Shown: positions 6,656 through 15,093 of the stretch, piece after piece
How the letters are laid out: every line of letters begins with the position of its first letter
Position numbering within the stretch: position 1 is the first letter of the stretch
Origin: Candidatus Saccharimonadota bacterium
GTDB lineage: Bacteria; Patescibacteriota; Saccharimonadia; Saccharimonadales; Saccharimonadaceae
Assembly (NCBI GenBank): GCA_027492635.1
Contig: JAPUEH010000023.1
Span: forward strand, 1 to 42,288
DNA: 42,288 nt
Reading direction: 5' to 3'
Translations under genes and position numbers: made by a program
Notes under the pieces: model-generated
Database searches by the model: none
Seen by the model: only the letters and a program-made list of their open reading frames with translations
What the model was told of the DNA's origin: nothing

Positions 6656-8565
6656 TGACCACCAAAAACCGTTTTGTTATTTCTCTTGTGCTATCGCTGC
6701 CAATGCTCATTGAGATGATTGCACGCCCATTGACCGGTTGGATGCTTCCCGGACACTCCTGGACCATGTTTGCGCTCACAACAGGCGTCATGGCCGTATC
6801 CGCCTGGCCATTTATGCGCACAGCTTGGGTAGCATTTCGCAATCACAACGCCAACATGGATACGCTCATCGCTATCGGCACCAGCACTGCCTATATCTAT
6901 AGTATATATGCTATGCTATACCACCAGCCAGTCTTTTTTGAAGTCGCAGCATTTGTCGTCACGTTCATCCTACTTGGGCAGACCCTTGAGGAAAAGATGA
7001 AGGCCCAGACGAGTAGCGCGATTGAGAAATTACTTGGCTTACAGGCGAAAGATGCCGAAGTTGCAAGAGACGGACAGATTATTCGTATGCCATTGTCTGA
7101 GATTGTTGTCGGTGACATCGTGCACGTCAAGCCAGGGCAAAAGATTGCCGTAGACGGTAGAGTTATCGAAGGCTCATCAACCGTCAACGAAGCAATGGTA
7201 ACAGGCGAAAGTATGCCAGTAGTCAAAAAACCGGGCGACACCGTGATTGGCGCAACAATCAACCAGACAGGGATGCTCATGCTCGAAGCGACGAAGGTTG
7301 GAAGCAATACATTACTCTCGCAAATTATCGCCATGGTACAACACGCTCAGTCGAGCCGAGCACCGATTCAGAAAACAGTCGATGCGATATCAAACATCTT
7401 TGTACCAACGGTACTTATTGTCGCAATAATAACGTTTGTCGTATGGTATGCGATTATTGACGTAAGTACCGCAACCGCACTACTGTACTCTGTTGCCGTT
7501 ATCATTATCGCATGCCCTTGTGCACTTGGTCTCGCCACGCCGACTGCCCTTATGGTTGGCGTGGGCAGGGGAGCGAAACTCGGTATTCTCATCAAAAATG
7601 GTGAGGTATTGGAGGCCGCAAGCAACATTCAAACAGTCGTTTTCGACAAAACAGGGACAATTACAAATGGCAACCCTATTGTGACAGACATCATAGGCGA
7701 CGAAAAGGCCGTGCTGACTATCGCTGCAACACTTGAACATTCATCGGAACATCCGATCGCTACTGCCATCTTGAAAAAAGCTACGACCCTTGGAATAAAA
7801 ACAGGGGACAGCAGGGATTTTCATGCGATTGAAGGCAAGGGTGTCGCCGCTACTATTGCTGGTAAGCCCTCATTCGCAGGCAACATAAAGCTACTCACAG
7901 ATCACAAACTTGAGATTCAGCTAGAGCAAGAGATGAGGCGCCTACAAGACGAAGCAAAAACTGTCGTAATCGTTGGATCCGATCACAAAGCTATCGGTCT
8001 AATCGCCATCCAAGACACCCCAAAGGAAACTGCTGAATCCGCGATCGCGCAGCTTAAAGCTCAAAACTACCGTACCGTCATGATGACGGGCGACAATCAC
8101 GGTGTGGCACAGGCGATTGCAGATGCCGTAGGGATTGATGAAGTGCTGGCCGATATAGCGCCAAGCGACAAGGCCGATCATGTCAAACAGCTGCAACAAC
8201 ACAGCAAAGTAGCATTCGTAGGCGATGGTATCAACGACGCTCCAGCTCTCGCAGCCGCCAATCTTGGCATCGCCATGGGCAGTGGTACGGATATTGCAAT
8301 CGAATCAGGCGGAATCGTATTAGTAAAAAATGATGTTCGTGATGTCGTGACGGCACTCGCGCTTAGTCAAAAAACCTTTGGCCGCATCAAACTTAATCTT
8401 TTTTGGGCATTTATCTATAATATTATTGGCATTCCTGTCGCAGCGGGTGTTTTTACAGGCTTTGGCATCACACTCAGCCCAGAGCTTGCAGGTCTCGCCA
8501 TGGCGCTCAGCTCGCTGTCAGTTGTCATAAGTTCGCTACTGCTCAGTCGTACAAAGCTAAACTAG
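6655..8565 (+). CDS. copA: Cu(I)-exporting P1B-type ATPase
   Basis: A 636-residue P1B-1 ATPase that exports Cu(I) using ATP. Motifs in order: Thr-Gly-Glu-Ser (183-186) in the actuator domain, Cys287-Pro-Cys289 in the membrane ion path, the phosphorylated Asp331-Lys-Thr-Gly-Thr, Ser-Glu-His-Pro (366-367) for nucleotide binding, and Gly-Asp-Gly-Ile-Asn-Asp (523-528). Tyr-Asn in the penultimate and Met-x-x-Ser-Ser in the last membrane helix complete the Cu(I) signature. There is no N-terminal heavy-metal-associated domain; the protein opens directly with a membrane helix. The ATG at 6655 is chosen over an in-frame upstream ATG at 6613, which would lie deep inside the cupredoxin gene. It is translationally coupled to that gene. 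Confidence 0.96.
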   Translation: MTTKNRFVISLVLSLPMLIEMIARPLTGWMLPGHSWTMFALTTGVMAVSAWPFMRTAWVAFRNHNANMDTLIAIGTSTAYIYSIYAMLYHQPVFFEVAAFVVTFILLGQTLEEKMKAQTSSAIEKLLGLQAKDAEVARDGQIIRMPLSEIVVGDIVHVKPGQKIAVDGRVIEGSSTVNEAMVTGESMPVVKKPGDTVIGATINQTGMLMLEATKVGSNTLLSQIIAMVQHAQSSRAPIQKTVDAISNIFVPTVLIVAIITFVVWYAIIDVSTATALLYSVAVIIIACPCALGLATPTALMVGVGRGAKLGILIKNGEVLEAASNIQTVVFDKTGTITNGNPIVTDIIGDEKAVLTIAATLEHSSEHPIATAILKKATTLGIKTGDSRDFHAIEGKGVAATIAGKPSFAGNIKLLTDHKLEIQLEQEMRRLQDEAKTVVIVGSDHKAIGLIAIQDTPKETAESAIAQLKAQNYRTVMMTGDNHGVAQAIADAVGIDEVLADIAPSDKADHVKQLQQHSKVAFVGDGINDAPALAAANLGIAMGSGTDIAIESGGIVLVKNDVRDVVTALALSQKTFGRIKLNLFWAFIYNIIGIPVAAGVFTGFGITLSPELAGLAMALSSLSVVISSLLLSRTKLN

Positions 8566-8595
8566 CCAAACAGCAATCATCCTAATCTCCAAGCT

Positions 8596-8635
8596 TTATT
8601 TTATATTGTGCTCATATCATCACAATATAAAATAA
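8596..8635. promoter_or_regulatory. Perfect 15-bp AT-rich inverted repeat upstream of the ABC permease
   Basis: A left arm (8596-8610) and right arm (8621-8635) are perfectly complementary around a 10-nt spacer. There is no T tract after it. It sits 31 nt after copA and 10 nt before the permease ribosome-binding site, so it is either a dimeric operator or an mRNA hairpin between the two units. Confidence 0.6.
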
Positions 8636-8655
8636 CTAAGCACAAAGGAGATTAC

Positions 8656-10068
8656 ATGAACATGTTTTCGCGCGGTATACGCAATGCATTCCGCAATACT
8701 GTTCGAACTGGATCGATTGTCGTGATTCTGGGTATCAGTATAGGCCTCGCTCTTGCTATGCTCGTGGCACGTCAAGCGGTCACCTCAAAAATAGAAACTG
8801 TCAAATCATCGGTGGGTAACACCGTCACCGTAGCACCCGCAGGTGCCCGAGGGTTTGAGGGGGGCGGTGAGCCACTTACCACAGAGCAAGCCAAAAAACT
8901 CGCCGCGACGGCTCACGTCTCACGCACAATCCAATCTGTCACCGATAGACTCACAACCGATAACACTACTTTACAATCAGGCATTGATGCAGGTTCACTT
9001 GGTAGGCGTAATGCCGCACGCTCGGGCGTCGGCTTCGAACAAGCACCGCCAAGTATGCCAGCGGGCGGCATGCGAGATATGGAGTCTAGCGCATCATCAA
9101 GCACACAAGGTGAAATTACTCGCACATTCACGCCGCCCGTCACCCTTATTGGTACAAATGATGCCATGGCGTCTCTTTCGGCCAATGGAGAAACGGTCTC
9201 GATAACTTCTGGCCAGACATTTAAAAGTGACGATGTAGACAACGTTGCAGTTGTTGGCAAGGCTATCGCAGAAAAAAACAACCTATCGGTCGGCTCAACG
9301 TTTACGGCTTATAGTACGACTATTAAAGTTGCCGGTATATACGACAGCGGCACCGATTTTGGCAACAATCAAGTGGTCATGCCACTGTCGGTCGTACAAA
9401 AATTAAGCGAGCAGGAAGGCCAGCTTACAAGTATCACACTGCATGTTGACAGTATCGATAACATAGCGGCCGTGAGCAGTAGTGCAAAAACCATCATTGG
9501 TACGAGCGGAGATGTTACCGATTCCGAAAGCCAAGTCGCATCGGCAGTCGAGCCTCTCGAAAACATTCAAACCATCTCACTCTATAGCCTTATCGGTGCG
9601 GTGATCGCTGGCGCAGTGATTATTTTACTCACCATGATCATGATCGTACGAGAACGACGCAGGGAAATAGGTGTTGTCAAAGCAATTGGTGGCAGCAACC
9701 TGACAATCATGGGCCAATTTGTCATCGAAGCAATGACCCTAACACTTCTTGGTGCTATTGTCGGTATAGGGTTTGGTGTCGCTGCGGCAGCACCCATTAC
9801 CAATGCGCTTGTAAGCTCATCGACAAGCGTTCAGACGCAAGCCGGACCGGGCGCTAGTGGAATGATGCCGGGCGGTCCTGGCAGAATGATGGGACGTGGC
9901 GGCAGCCAGACGCTACGTCAAAGTGTGGAAAATATCCAGACAAACATTGGCTGGGATATCATCTTCTATGGTATTGGCGCAGCACTCATTATCGCGATCA
10001 TCGGCAGTGCGCTAGCATCAATCTTTATATCAAAAGTACGCCCCGCAGAAGTTATGCGGGCAGAATAG
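8656..10068 (+). CDS. MacB/FtsX-type ABC transporter permease with Met/Gly-rich loop
   Basis: A 470-residue permease of the MacB/FtsX type. It has one membrane helix (about 18-37), a large extracytoplasmic MacB_PCD-like domain (about 40-310) and three more helices (about 315-337, 363-388, 440-462). The short cytoplasmic loop Arg-Arg-Arg-Glu-Ile-Gly-Val-Val-Lys-Ala is the typical contact with the ATPase. The last extracytoplasmic loop (about 400-425) is unusually rich in Met and Gly, with two Met-Met pairs, and the ectodomain has a Pro-Ser-Met-Pro-Ala-Gly-Gly-Met patch. Beside copA this hints at copper contact, which is inference. The ATG at 8656 follows AAGGAG with 5 nt spacing. The ATPase partner starts 9 nt after the stop. 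Confidence 0.88.
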   Translation: MNMFSRGIRNAFRNTVRTGSIVVILGISIGLALAMLVARQAVTSKIETVKSSVGNTVTVAPAGARGFEGGGEPLTTEQAKKLAATAHVSRTIQSVTDRLTTDNTTLQSGIDAGSLGRRNAARSGVGFEQAPPSMPAGGMRDMESSASSSTQGEITRTFTPPVTLIGTNDAMASLSANGETVSITSGQTFKSDDVDNVAVVGKAIAEKNNLSVGSTFTAYSTTIKVAGIYDSGTDFGNNQVVMPLSVVQKLSEQEGQLTSITLHVDSIDNIAAVSSSAKTIIGTSGDVTDSESQVASAVEPLENIQTISLYSLIGAVIAGAVIILLTMIMIVRERRREIGVVKAIGGSNLTIMGQFVIEAMTLTLLGAIVGIGFGVAAAAPITNALVSSSTSVQTQAGPGASGMMPGGPGRMMGRGGSQTLRQSVENIQTNIGWDIIFYGIGAALIIAIIGSALASIFISKVRPAEVMRAE

Positions 10069-10077
10069 GGGAATACC

Positions 10078-10758
10078 ATGTTAGTTGTAGAACATCTTAC
10101 ACGTACATTCAAATCCGGAGACGATGAAGTTCACGCGGTCAACGATATGGACTTTTCAGTCGACAAAGGTGAATTTGTCTCCATCATCGGCAAAAGCGGC
10201 AGTGGCAAAAGTACGTTACTCAGCCTACTTGGTGCGCTCGACAAACCGACGGGCGGCTCTATCAAAGTTGACGGCCAAGACATCACACGTATCGGCGACC
10301 ACCGTCTGATTAGTTATCGTTGCAGCAAAATTGGCTTCGTATTTCAAAACTATAACTTAATCCCAAACCTCACGGCCATAGAAAATGTCATGTTGCCTAT
10401 GGAGTTTGCGGGTGTCTCTCCTCGCGAACGAAAAGACCGCGCTACCGCGCTACTTGAAGAAGTTGGCATAGAGACCGATCAAATGAGCCGTAAACCAGGA
10501 AAACTGAGCGGAGGACAGCAACAGCGCGTTTCTATTGCACGTGCACTTGCCAACAAACCAAGTGTCATCCTGGCTGATGAGCCCACCGGTAATCTCGACG
10601 AACAGACCGGCAAAATGGTATTTGCTCTTTTGCACAGGCTTGCACGCCAAGAGCACACGACAATTATCGTCGTAACTCATGACCTCGATATCGCAGGCAA
10701 GACTGATCGGACGTTTCGTCTCAGCGATGGCACACTAAAAGAAGTCAAGAAAAAATAG
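10078..10758 (+). CDS. MacB/LolD-type ABC transporter ATPase
   Basis: A 226-residue ATPase that drives the adjacent permease. Walker A is Gly-Lys-Ser-Gly-Ser-Gly-Lys-Ser-Thr (38-46), the Q-loop reads Phe-Gln-Asn-Tyr-Asn-Leu-Ile-Pro, the signature is Leu-Ser-Gly-Gly-Gln-Gln-Gln-Arg, Walker B ends Leu-Ala-Asp-Glu-Pro-Thr-Gly-Asn-Leu-Asp, and the switch His lies in Val-Thr-His-Asp. The length and the Pro-Thr-Gly-Asn-Leu-Asp segment are typical of the MacB/LolD/FtsE group, which perform mechanical work on envelope substrates rather than classic import. Together with the permease it forms a two-gene exporter closed by a terminator and followed by a two-component system that may control it. Confidence 0.95.
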   Translation: MLVVEHLTRTFKSGDDEVHAVNDMDFSVDKGEFVSIIGKSGSGKSTLLSLLGALDKPTGGSIKVDGQDITRIGDHRLISYRCSKIGFVFQNYNLIPNLTAIENVMLPMEFAGVSPRERKDRATALLEEVGIETDQMSRKPGKLSGGQQQRVSIARALANKPSVILADEPTGNLDEQTGKMVFALLHRLARQEHTTIIVVTHDLDIAGKTDRTFRLSDGTLKEVKKK

Positions 10759-10775
10759 CTACGCAAAAACTCAAG

Positions 10776-10804
10776 AAGCCACTTCAAACAAGGAGTGGCT
10801 TTTC
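10776..10804 (+). terminator. Terminator of the ABC transporter unit
   Basis: AAGCCACT (10776-10783) pairs with AGTGGCTT (10794-10801) across a 10-nt loop; the T-run TTTT overlaps the end of the stem. Confidence 0.75.
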
Positions 10805-10838
10805 GATAGTATTTAAGGTTTGACTAAGAAATATAGGC

Positions 10839-10844
10839 TATAAT
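10839..10844 (+). promoter_or_regulatory. -10 box of the two-component system
   Basis: A consensus TATAAT lies 7 nt before the ATG at 10852. A TTGACT at 10820 is only 13 bp away and is too close to be its -35. A leaderless mRNA is expected. Confidence 0.55.
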
Positions 10845-10851
10845 CTTTATC

Positions 10852-11532
10852 ATGAAGATACTTATAGTGGAAGACGAACATAGAATTGCTCGGGCCCTAC
10901 GCGAAGGGCTGATGGATGAAGGATATGCAGTTGACGTGGAATACGACGGCGAAGCGGGTTATTTGACAGCCAGTGCCGATGAATACGACTTAATACTGCT
11001 TGATGTCATGCTACCAAAACTCGATGGAGTGGCTGTTTGCAAAAAGCTACGCAAAGAAGACAACCACACACCCATCATTTTGCTCACCGCAAAAAACCAG
11101 ACAAATGATGTTGTCAACGGTCTGGACAGTGGTGCGGACGACTATATTGCAAAACCTTTTTCGTTTGAAGTGCTACTTGCAAGGGTACGTGCTATTTTGC
11201 GACGGCCTCACGAAAAGCTAGGCGAAGTACTTACAGCTCGCGATCTTGAGCTTGACACCATCAAGCGAACGGTCTCTCGTTCAGGACGCAGCATATCACT
11301 CACCGCCAAAGAATTCTCGATCTTAGAATATCTACTACGCAACAAAAATCGTGTCATCAATAAACATAGCATTATGACTCATGTATGGGATTTTGACGCC
11401 GATGTACTACCCAATAATGTCGAAGTCTTTGTCAACTACATTCGCAAAAAAGTTGACAAGCCATTTGACGAGCCGCCGATCATCCAGACAATGCGCGGCT
11501 TTGGTTATATCATCAAGGACTCGGAGGAGTGA
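10852..11532 (+). CDS. OmpR/PhoB-family response regulator
   Basis: A 226-residue response regulator. The receiver domain (1-118) has the acidic pair Glu7-Asp8, the phosphoacceptor Asp51 in Leu-Leu-Asp-Val-Met-Leu-Pro, Thr in Leu-Leu-Thr-Ala-Lys and the switch Lys in Ala-Lys-Pro-Phe. A winged-helix Trans_reg_C domain (about 128-222) binds DNA. The last codons overlap the GTG start of the kinase. It lies next to the ABC exporter, with a terminator in between; regulation of the exporter or the copper genes is likely by context but no repeated binding box was found to prove it. Confidence 0.95.
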   Translation: MKILIVEDEHRIARALREGLMDEGYAVDVEYDGEAGYLTASADEYDLILLDVMLPKLDGVAVCKKLRKEDNHTPIILLTAKNQTNDVVNGLDSGADDYIAKPFSFEVLLARVRAILRRPHEKLGEVLTARDLELDTIKRTVSRSGRSISLTAKEFSILEYLLRNKNRVINKHSIMTHVWDFDADVLPNNVEVFVNYIRKKVDKPFDEPPIIQTMRGFGYIIKDSEE

Positions 11533-12557
11533 GCAGCTTCGTCGCGCAACTGCAATCCTTTTTTCGGACAGACACAGCGCGGCTCATGTGTACATACCTT
11601 GCCATTATCATGGCTATGAGTGGTGCGTTTAGTATTGTTTTATATGGCACCTCCACGGGACAGCTAGAGCGTCAGCGTCCACCCCGTCTTGGCGTCAGTG
11701 ACGAGTTTCCACTTCGCGCAAGTCCAGAGTTTCGATCATTTATTGCGAATCGTATCGAAGAGGGTAAGCAAAAAATCGCGTTCAACCTCATAGTTACAAA
11801 TATTTTTGTACTCTTAGGAGGTGCTTTGTTGAGCTACTACTTGGCTCGTCGCACACTAGAACCAATAGAAGCAGCTATGGAAGCGCAGGTGCAGTTCGTG
11901 AGCGACGCAAGTCATGAACTCCGGACTCCGCTCACGGCGCTCCGTGCAGGCAACGAAGTGGCGCTTCGCCGCAAAAACCTCACACTCCAAGAAGCCAAGC
12001 AAACAATTCAAGACAATATAGAAACAACTGAACGCCTACAGCAGCTGACCGACGGCCTCCTTGGCCTGGCAGCAAACGACGCTATTACACCTACACAAGA
12101 GATTAGCCTTCAGGAAGTTGTAGCAGCAGCACTCATGAACGTCTCCGCCAAAGCACTCGAAAAAGACATTTCAGTTGATGACAGGATCGAGCCCATCACC
12201 CTTAGAGCCGACAAAAGTGCGTTGATTCAACTTCTCACCATCCTACTCGACAATGCCGTCAAATATAGTCCGCCAGAATCGACGATCACCCTCAGCAATA
12301 CCTTAAAACAAAAAAATCACGTCGTTTCAATCCACGTCACAGACCAAGGTATCGGTATCGATGAAAAAGACGCGCCGCACATTTTCTCGCGATTCTATCG
12401 TGCGGATTCATCACGCTCTGTTACGCCGGGGCATGGACTAGGATTACCTATTGCCCACAAAATCGCCAAAGCACACAATGGCGTACTTAGTGTTGAAAGT
12501 ATCCCCGGAGAAGGTAGCACCTTTACCATTGATCTGCCTATCAATTCCAAAAGCTAG
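11529..12557 (+). CDS. Membrane sensor histidine kinase
   Basis: A 342-residue EnvZ/BaeS-type sensor kinase. Two membrane helices (about 20-40 and 84-105) enclose a short extracytoplasmic segment of about 45 residues, too small for a folded sensor domain of usual size. The DHp domain carries the phosphorylated His129 in Ser-His-Glu-Leu-Arg-Thr-Pro-Leu. The ATP-binding domain shows the N box Leu-Leu-Asp-Asn-Ala-Val-Lys-Tyr, the G1 box Asp-Gln-Gly-Ile-Gly-Ile and the G2 box Gly-His-Gly-Leu-Gly-Leu. No clear HAMP domain is seen between the second helix and DHp. The GTG start overlaps the regulator stop (GTGA); the next Met is at residue 20. Its stop overlaps that of the convergent branching enzyme within CTAG. 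Confidence 0.93.
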   Translation: MSSFVAQLQSFFRTDTARLMCTYLAIIMAMSGAFSIVLYGTSTGQLERQRPPRLGVSDEFPLRASPEFRSFIANRIEEGKQKIAFNLIVTNIFVLLGGALLSYYLARRTLEPIEAAMEAQVQFVSDASHELRTPLTALRAGNEVALRRKNLTLQEAKQTIQDNIETTERLQQLTDGLLGLAANDAITPTQEISLQEVVAAALMNVSAKALEKDISVDDRIEPITLRADKSALIQLLTILLDNAVKYSPPESTITLSNTLKQKNHVVSIHVTDQGIGIDEKDAPHIFSRFYRADSSRSVTPGHGLGLPIAHKIAKAHNGVLSVESIPGEGSTFTIDLPINSKS

Positions 12558-14509
12558 TCACGGGCGAGCACAATAGCCGTACGCGCTGGTAGATAAATCA
12601 TTAGCTGACTACCCCGTACCGCATACACTTCCTGCAGAGAGACTCGATCGCTGCCCCCAAAGCGACCTTCGTCAGTCGACAGCACGACAGAATACGAGCC
12701 ACCAGGAGCGGGCAGCCCGTAGTTTTCGTATGATGAATTTGGCGAAAAATTATAGACAAACAAATACTTGCCTCTTGCGTATGACAACACACCATCACTC
12801 TGATGGACATACTGGTACCCAACATCTCCGCCTATATCTGGCAGTAGGTGAGTCATTGCCGCATCAAACGCAGCCAGCTGATTGTATTTTAGCGACGTAT
12901 CATCCGCAAGGCTCCATTGCCTTCGCGCATATGTATACGACCAGCCATTACCTGCGCGCGGAAAATCAATCCACTCCGGGTGCCCAAACTCATTGCCCAT
13001 AAAATTAAGATAGCCGCCGCCATGTGTACTCGCCGTCAGGAGACGAATCATTTTATGCAGACTTATCGCGCGCGCTATCACCAGATTATCATCCTCGACC
13101 TGCATATGATCATACATCTCCTTGTCTGCCAAGCGAAAAATTACCGTTTTATCGCCCACGAGCGCCTGATCGTGGCTTTCCGTATAGCTAATTACACGCT
13201 CCTCGGGCCGGTGTATGGTAAGCTCGTGGAGTAACCCAGCTAAATCCCACTCCTCGTCTTTTTTGTGCTTGAGTGTCTTGATCCAGAGATCGGGCGCGCC
13301 CATGCTCAGGCGATAATCAAAGCCGATGCCGTCATTTTCAACAGAAGCGGCGATACCGGGCAAAGCGCTCATATCTTCGGCAATTGTTATAGCGTTCGGT
13401 TTCACACTATGCGCCACGGCACCCGCGAGTGTCAGATAGGTGAGCGCGTCAAGGTCAACATCATCGGTAAAATAATCATCATAGCTCGCAAACGACTTCT
13501 CCAGCCCGTGACTGTGATACAGCATACTTGTCACACCATCAAACCGATAGCCATCAAAATGAAATTCATCAAGCCAATAACGTACATTGCTGAGCAAAAA
13601 ATGAGCAACCTCTGGCTTGCCATAGTCAAACGTACGCGAATCCCACTGCCTATGGTGTCCTCGCTCACCAGGATGAAAGTACTGATCATACGATCCATCT
13701 TGGCGACCAAGACCCTCTTCTTCGTTTTTGACAGAGTGTGAATGTACAATATCCATAATGACGCGCAGCCCCATACTATGCGCAGTATCAACAAGCTTTT
13801 TGAGATCGTCTGGAGTACCGAAGCGTGAACTTGGAGCAAAATAATTGGCTACGTGATAGCCAAAACTACCGTAATATGGATGCTCGGCAATAGCCATTAG
13901 CTGCACGGTATTGTAGCCAGCTTTTTTGATGCGGGACAGGATATTTTTTGTAAAATAAGCATAGCTTGCAACTTCTTCTTGTTCGGAACTCATACCTACA
14001 TGAGCTTCATAAATCAGTGGTATGCCCGTTGAAGGAGTAAAGTCCGCATCTGTCCATGCAAATTCTTTTTCTGGCGCCCATACTTGTGCGGCAAATAGCT
14101 TGGTGTCCAAATCCTGCACTGCATAGCGCACGTAGGCGGGCAAGCGATAACCACTGCCACCATCCCAATACACATGCAGTTTGTAGTTGTCACCATGCTG
14201 CAATACATCCTCCGGGACCTCAAGCAGCCAATTATCGCCCTCGCGCGTAAACGCATACTCATCACTATCTTGCCAGTCACAAAAATCACCCACAAGTACA
14301 ACGTTTGTGGCGTTTGGTAGCCATTCTCGTAGTACCCAGCCGTCCTGGGTACGATGCAAACCAAAATACAGGTAGCCGAGCGCAAACTCACTGGCAGATT
14401 TGCCACCCAGTATCCGACGGGAATTTTCGAGAATATGCCAATGACGCGCCTTGAGCTTATCTTCATAGGGCTGCAGCCATGGATCGATCTGGGTAAGTTT
14501 TTTAACCAT
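12554..14509 (-). CDS. 1,4-alpha-glucan branching enzyme, eukaryote-type (GH13_8)
   Basis: A 651-residue glycogen branching enzyme that makes alpha-1,6 branches. An N-terminal CBM48-like beta domain (about 50-150) precedes the GH13 barrel. Visible are Ile-Tyr-Glu-Ala-His-Val-Gly-Met, the nucleophile region Asp-Gly-Tyr-Arg-Phe-Asp-Gly-Val, the acid/base region Ile-Ala-Glu-Asp-Met and Glu-Ser-His-Asp, then an all-beta C-terminal domain. The wording of these blocks (Ala-His-Val-Gly-Met-Ser-Ser, Arg-Phe-Asp-Gly-Val-Thr-Ser-Met-Leu-Tyr) is that of the eukaryotic GBE1/starch-branching subfamily rather than bacterial GlgB. The ATG at 14509 is chosen because TACAAT ends 7 nt upstream. No glycogen synthase or phosphorylase is in the window. 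Confidence 0.92.
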   Translation of the reverse strand: MVKKLTQIDPWLQPYEDKLKARHWHILENSRRILGGKSASEFALGYLYFGLHRTQDGWVLREWLPNATNVVLVGDFCDWQDSDEYAFTREGDNWLLEVPEDVLQHGDNYKLHVYWDGGSGYRLPAYVRYAVQDLDTKLFAAQVWAPEKEFAWTDADFTPSTGIPLIYEAHVGMSSEQEEVASYAYFTKNILSRIKKAGYNTVQLMAIAEHPYYGSFGYHVANYFAPSSRFGTPDDLKKLVDTAHSMGLRVIMDIVHSHSVKNEEEGLGRQDGSYDQYFHPGERGHHRQWDSRTFDYGKPEVAHFLLSNVRYWLDEFHFDGYRFDGVTSMLYHSHGLEKSFASYDDYFTDDVDLDALTYLTLAGAVAHSVKPNAITIAEDMSALPGIAASVENDGIGFDYRLSMGAPDLWIKTLKHKKDEEWDLAGLLHELTIHRPEERVISYTESHDQALVGDKTVIFRLADKEMYDHMQVEDDNLVIARAISLHKMIRLLTASTHGGGYLNFMGNEFGHPEWIDFPRAGNGWSYTYARRQWSLADDTSLKYNQLAAFDAAMTHLLPDIGGDVGYQYVHQSDGVLSYARGKYLFVYNFSPNSSYENYGLPAPGGSYSVVLSTDEGRFGGSDRVSLQEVYAVRGSQLMIYLPARTAIVLARD

Positions 14510-14516
14510 TAGCACC

Positions 14517-14522
14517 ATTGTA
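14517..14522 (-). promoter_or_regulatory. -10 box of the branching enzyme gene
   Basis: On the minus strand TACAAT ends 7 nt before the ATG at 14509; TTGTCA lies about 19 bp further upstream. A leaderless mRNA is expected. Confidence 0.45.
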
Positions 14523-14574
14523 CTACGAAGTGAGAGCCGTATGACAAAAACCCCAAGCATACCAACCTCTAGCC

Positions 14575-14603
14575 TTGACGTATTACCATAAAAAAGGTAC
14601 TAT
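14575..14603 (+). promoter_or_regulatory. Promoter of the structured RNA/tRNA-like unit
   Basis: TTGACG (14575-14580), exactly 17 bp, then TACTAT (14598-14603). Transcription should start near 14610, about 200 nt before the first tRNA-like element. Confidence 0.65.
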
Positions 14604-14609
14604 GTAGGT

Positions 14610-14812
14610 TGTGCAGATGTGTGCACGGCGAGTTTTGCATGAAAAAGTTTCGTGCCTGACTCGCTGTGCGCTTACCTGGCACGTTCTTTAACAGACAAAG
14701 ATAGTGTCGTGCGAAGGTCGTGTGTTTCCGACCAGCGTGCAGACCGGTGTCGATAAGGGTATAGCCAAGGGGCGAGATGAACCGTAAAACGTTTGTCTCG
14801 CCCCTCACCAAG
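14610..14812 (+). ncRNA. Structured leader RNA with boxA-like element
   Basis: No gene is seen here. The stretch has several complementary arms: GCACGGCGAG with CTCGCTGTGC (around 14623-14669), GGTCG with CGACC (around 14719-14736) and GGGGCGAGA with TCTCGCCCC (around 14769-14804). CGTTCTTTAACA at 14682-14693 resembles the boxA antitermination element of rRNA leaders. I recognise no known family; RNase P, tmRNA, SRP RNA and 5S rRNA hallmarks are absent. It is probably a transcribed leader processed when the tRNA-like RNA is matured. Confidence 0.4.
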
Positions 14813-14887
14813 CGGGATATGGCGCAGCCTGGTAGCGCATCGTTTTTACAAAAGCGAAGGTCGCAGGTTCGAATCCTGTTATCCCGA
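14813..14887 (+). tRNA. tRNA-like gene 1 with 18-nt anticodon arm
   Basis: The cloverleaf is clear. The acceptor CGGGATA (14813-14819) pairs with TATCCCG (14880-14886), the D arm is GCGC/GCGC with an AGCCTGGTA loop, and the T arm is GCAGG-TTCGAAT-CCTGT with a 5-nt variable loop. The anticodon arm between them is 18 nt instead of 17, giving an 8-nt loop TTTACAAA. If the first loop base after the standard U33 counts, the anticodon would be TAC (Val). The same arm can fold as a 7-bp stem with a TACA tetraloop. CCA is not encoded. It may be a functional odd tRNA, a degenerate copy or a tRNA-like RNA. Confidence 0.6.
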
Positions 14888-14892
14888 CGATG

Positions 14893-14914
14893 AGCCTGCA
14901 ATTCCGTAGGCTCA
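14893..14914 (+). other. Short hairpin between tRNA-like gene 1 and the small ORF
   Basis: GAGCCT and AGGCTC enclose about 10 nt, just after the tRNA-like 3' end and just before the ribosome-binding site of the small ORF. It may protect the processed end. Confidence 0.4.
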
Positions 14915-14937
14915 CACTTCAAGAGGAAGGGTCAATC

Positions 14938-15081
14938 ATGGCCACCAAGGAGCAGTACGTCAACGCGGCGAAGGCGAACCCCAACGACCGCACGGCCGAG
15001 CAGCAACGGCTCGTCGACAAGGGGAAGAATCTCCAGGAGGTGAAGAACGCCGATTTCGAAGCCCGAGGCCGCAAGAACTAG
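14938..15081 (+). CDS. 47-residue charged protein between two tRNA-like genes
   Basis: A 47-residue hydrophilic, Lys/Glu/Asn-rich protein, probably helical, with no Cys, no membrane segment and no known motif. The ATG at 14938 follows AGAGGAAGG with about 7 nt spacing. Codon use is strongly biased to C or G at the third position, unlike the neighbouring branching enzyme and Dus genes. A 7-bp hairpin (15063-15069 with 15084-15090) spans the stop codon and ends just before tRNA-like gene 2. Both tRNA-like genes and this ORF appear to share one transcript from 14575. I do not recognise the family. It could be recently acquired. Confidence 0.6.
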   Translation: MATKEQYVNAAKANPNDRTAEQQRLVDKGKNLQEVKNADFEARGRKN

Positions 15082-15093
15082 CCGCCTCGGCAG

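Noticed and set aside
14610-14812. Considered as tmRNA, RNase P RNA, SRP RNA or 5S rRNA
   Set aside because: None of the conserved core sequences of these RNAs is present, so only a generic structured leader is claimed.
14569-14922. Minus-strand frame of 117 codons across the leader and tRNA-like gene 1
   Set aside because: It is antisense to a tRNA cloverleaf and to a leader with a good promoter; no start signal.
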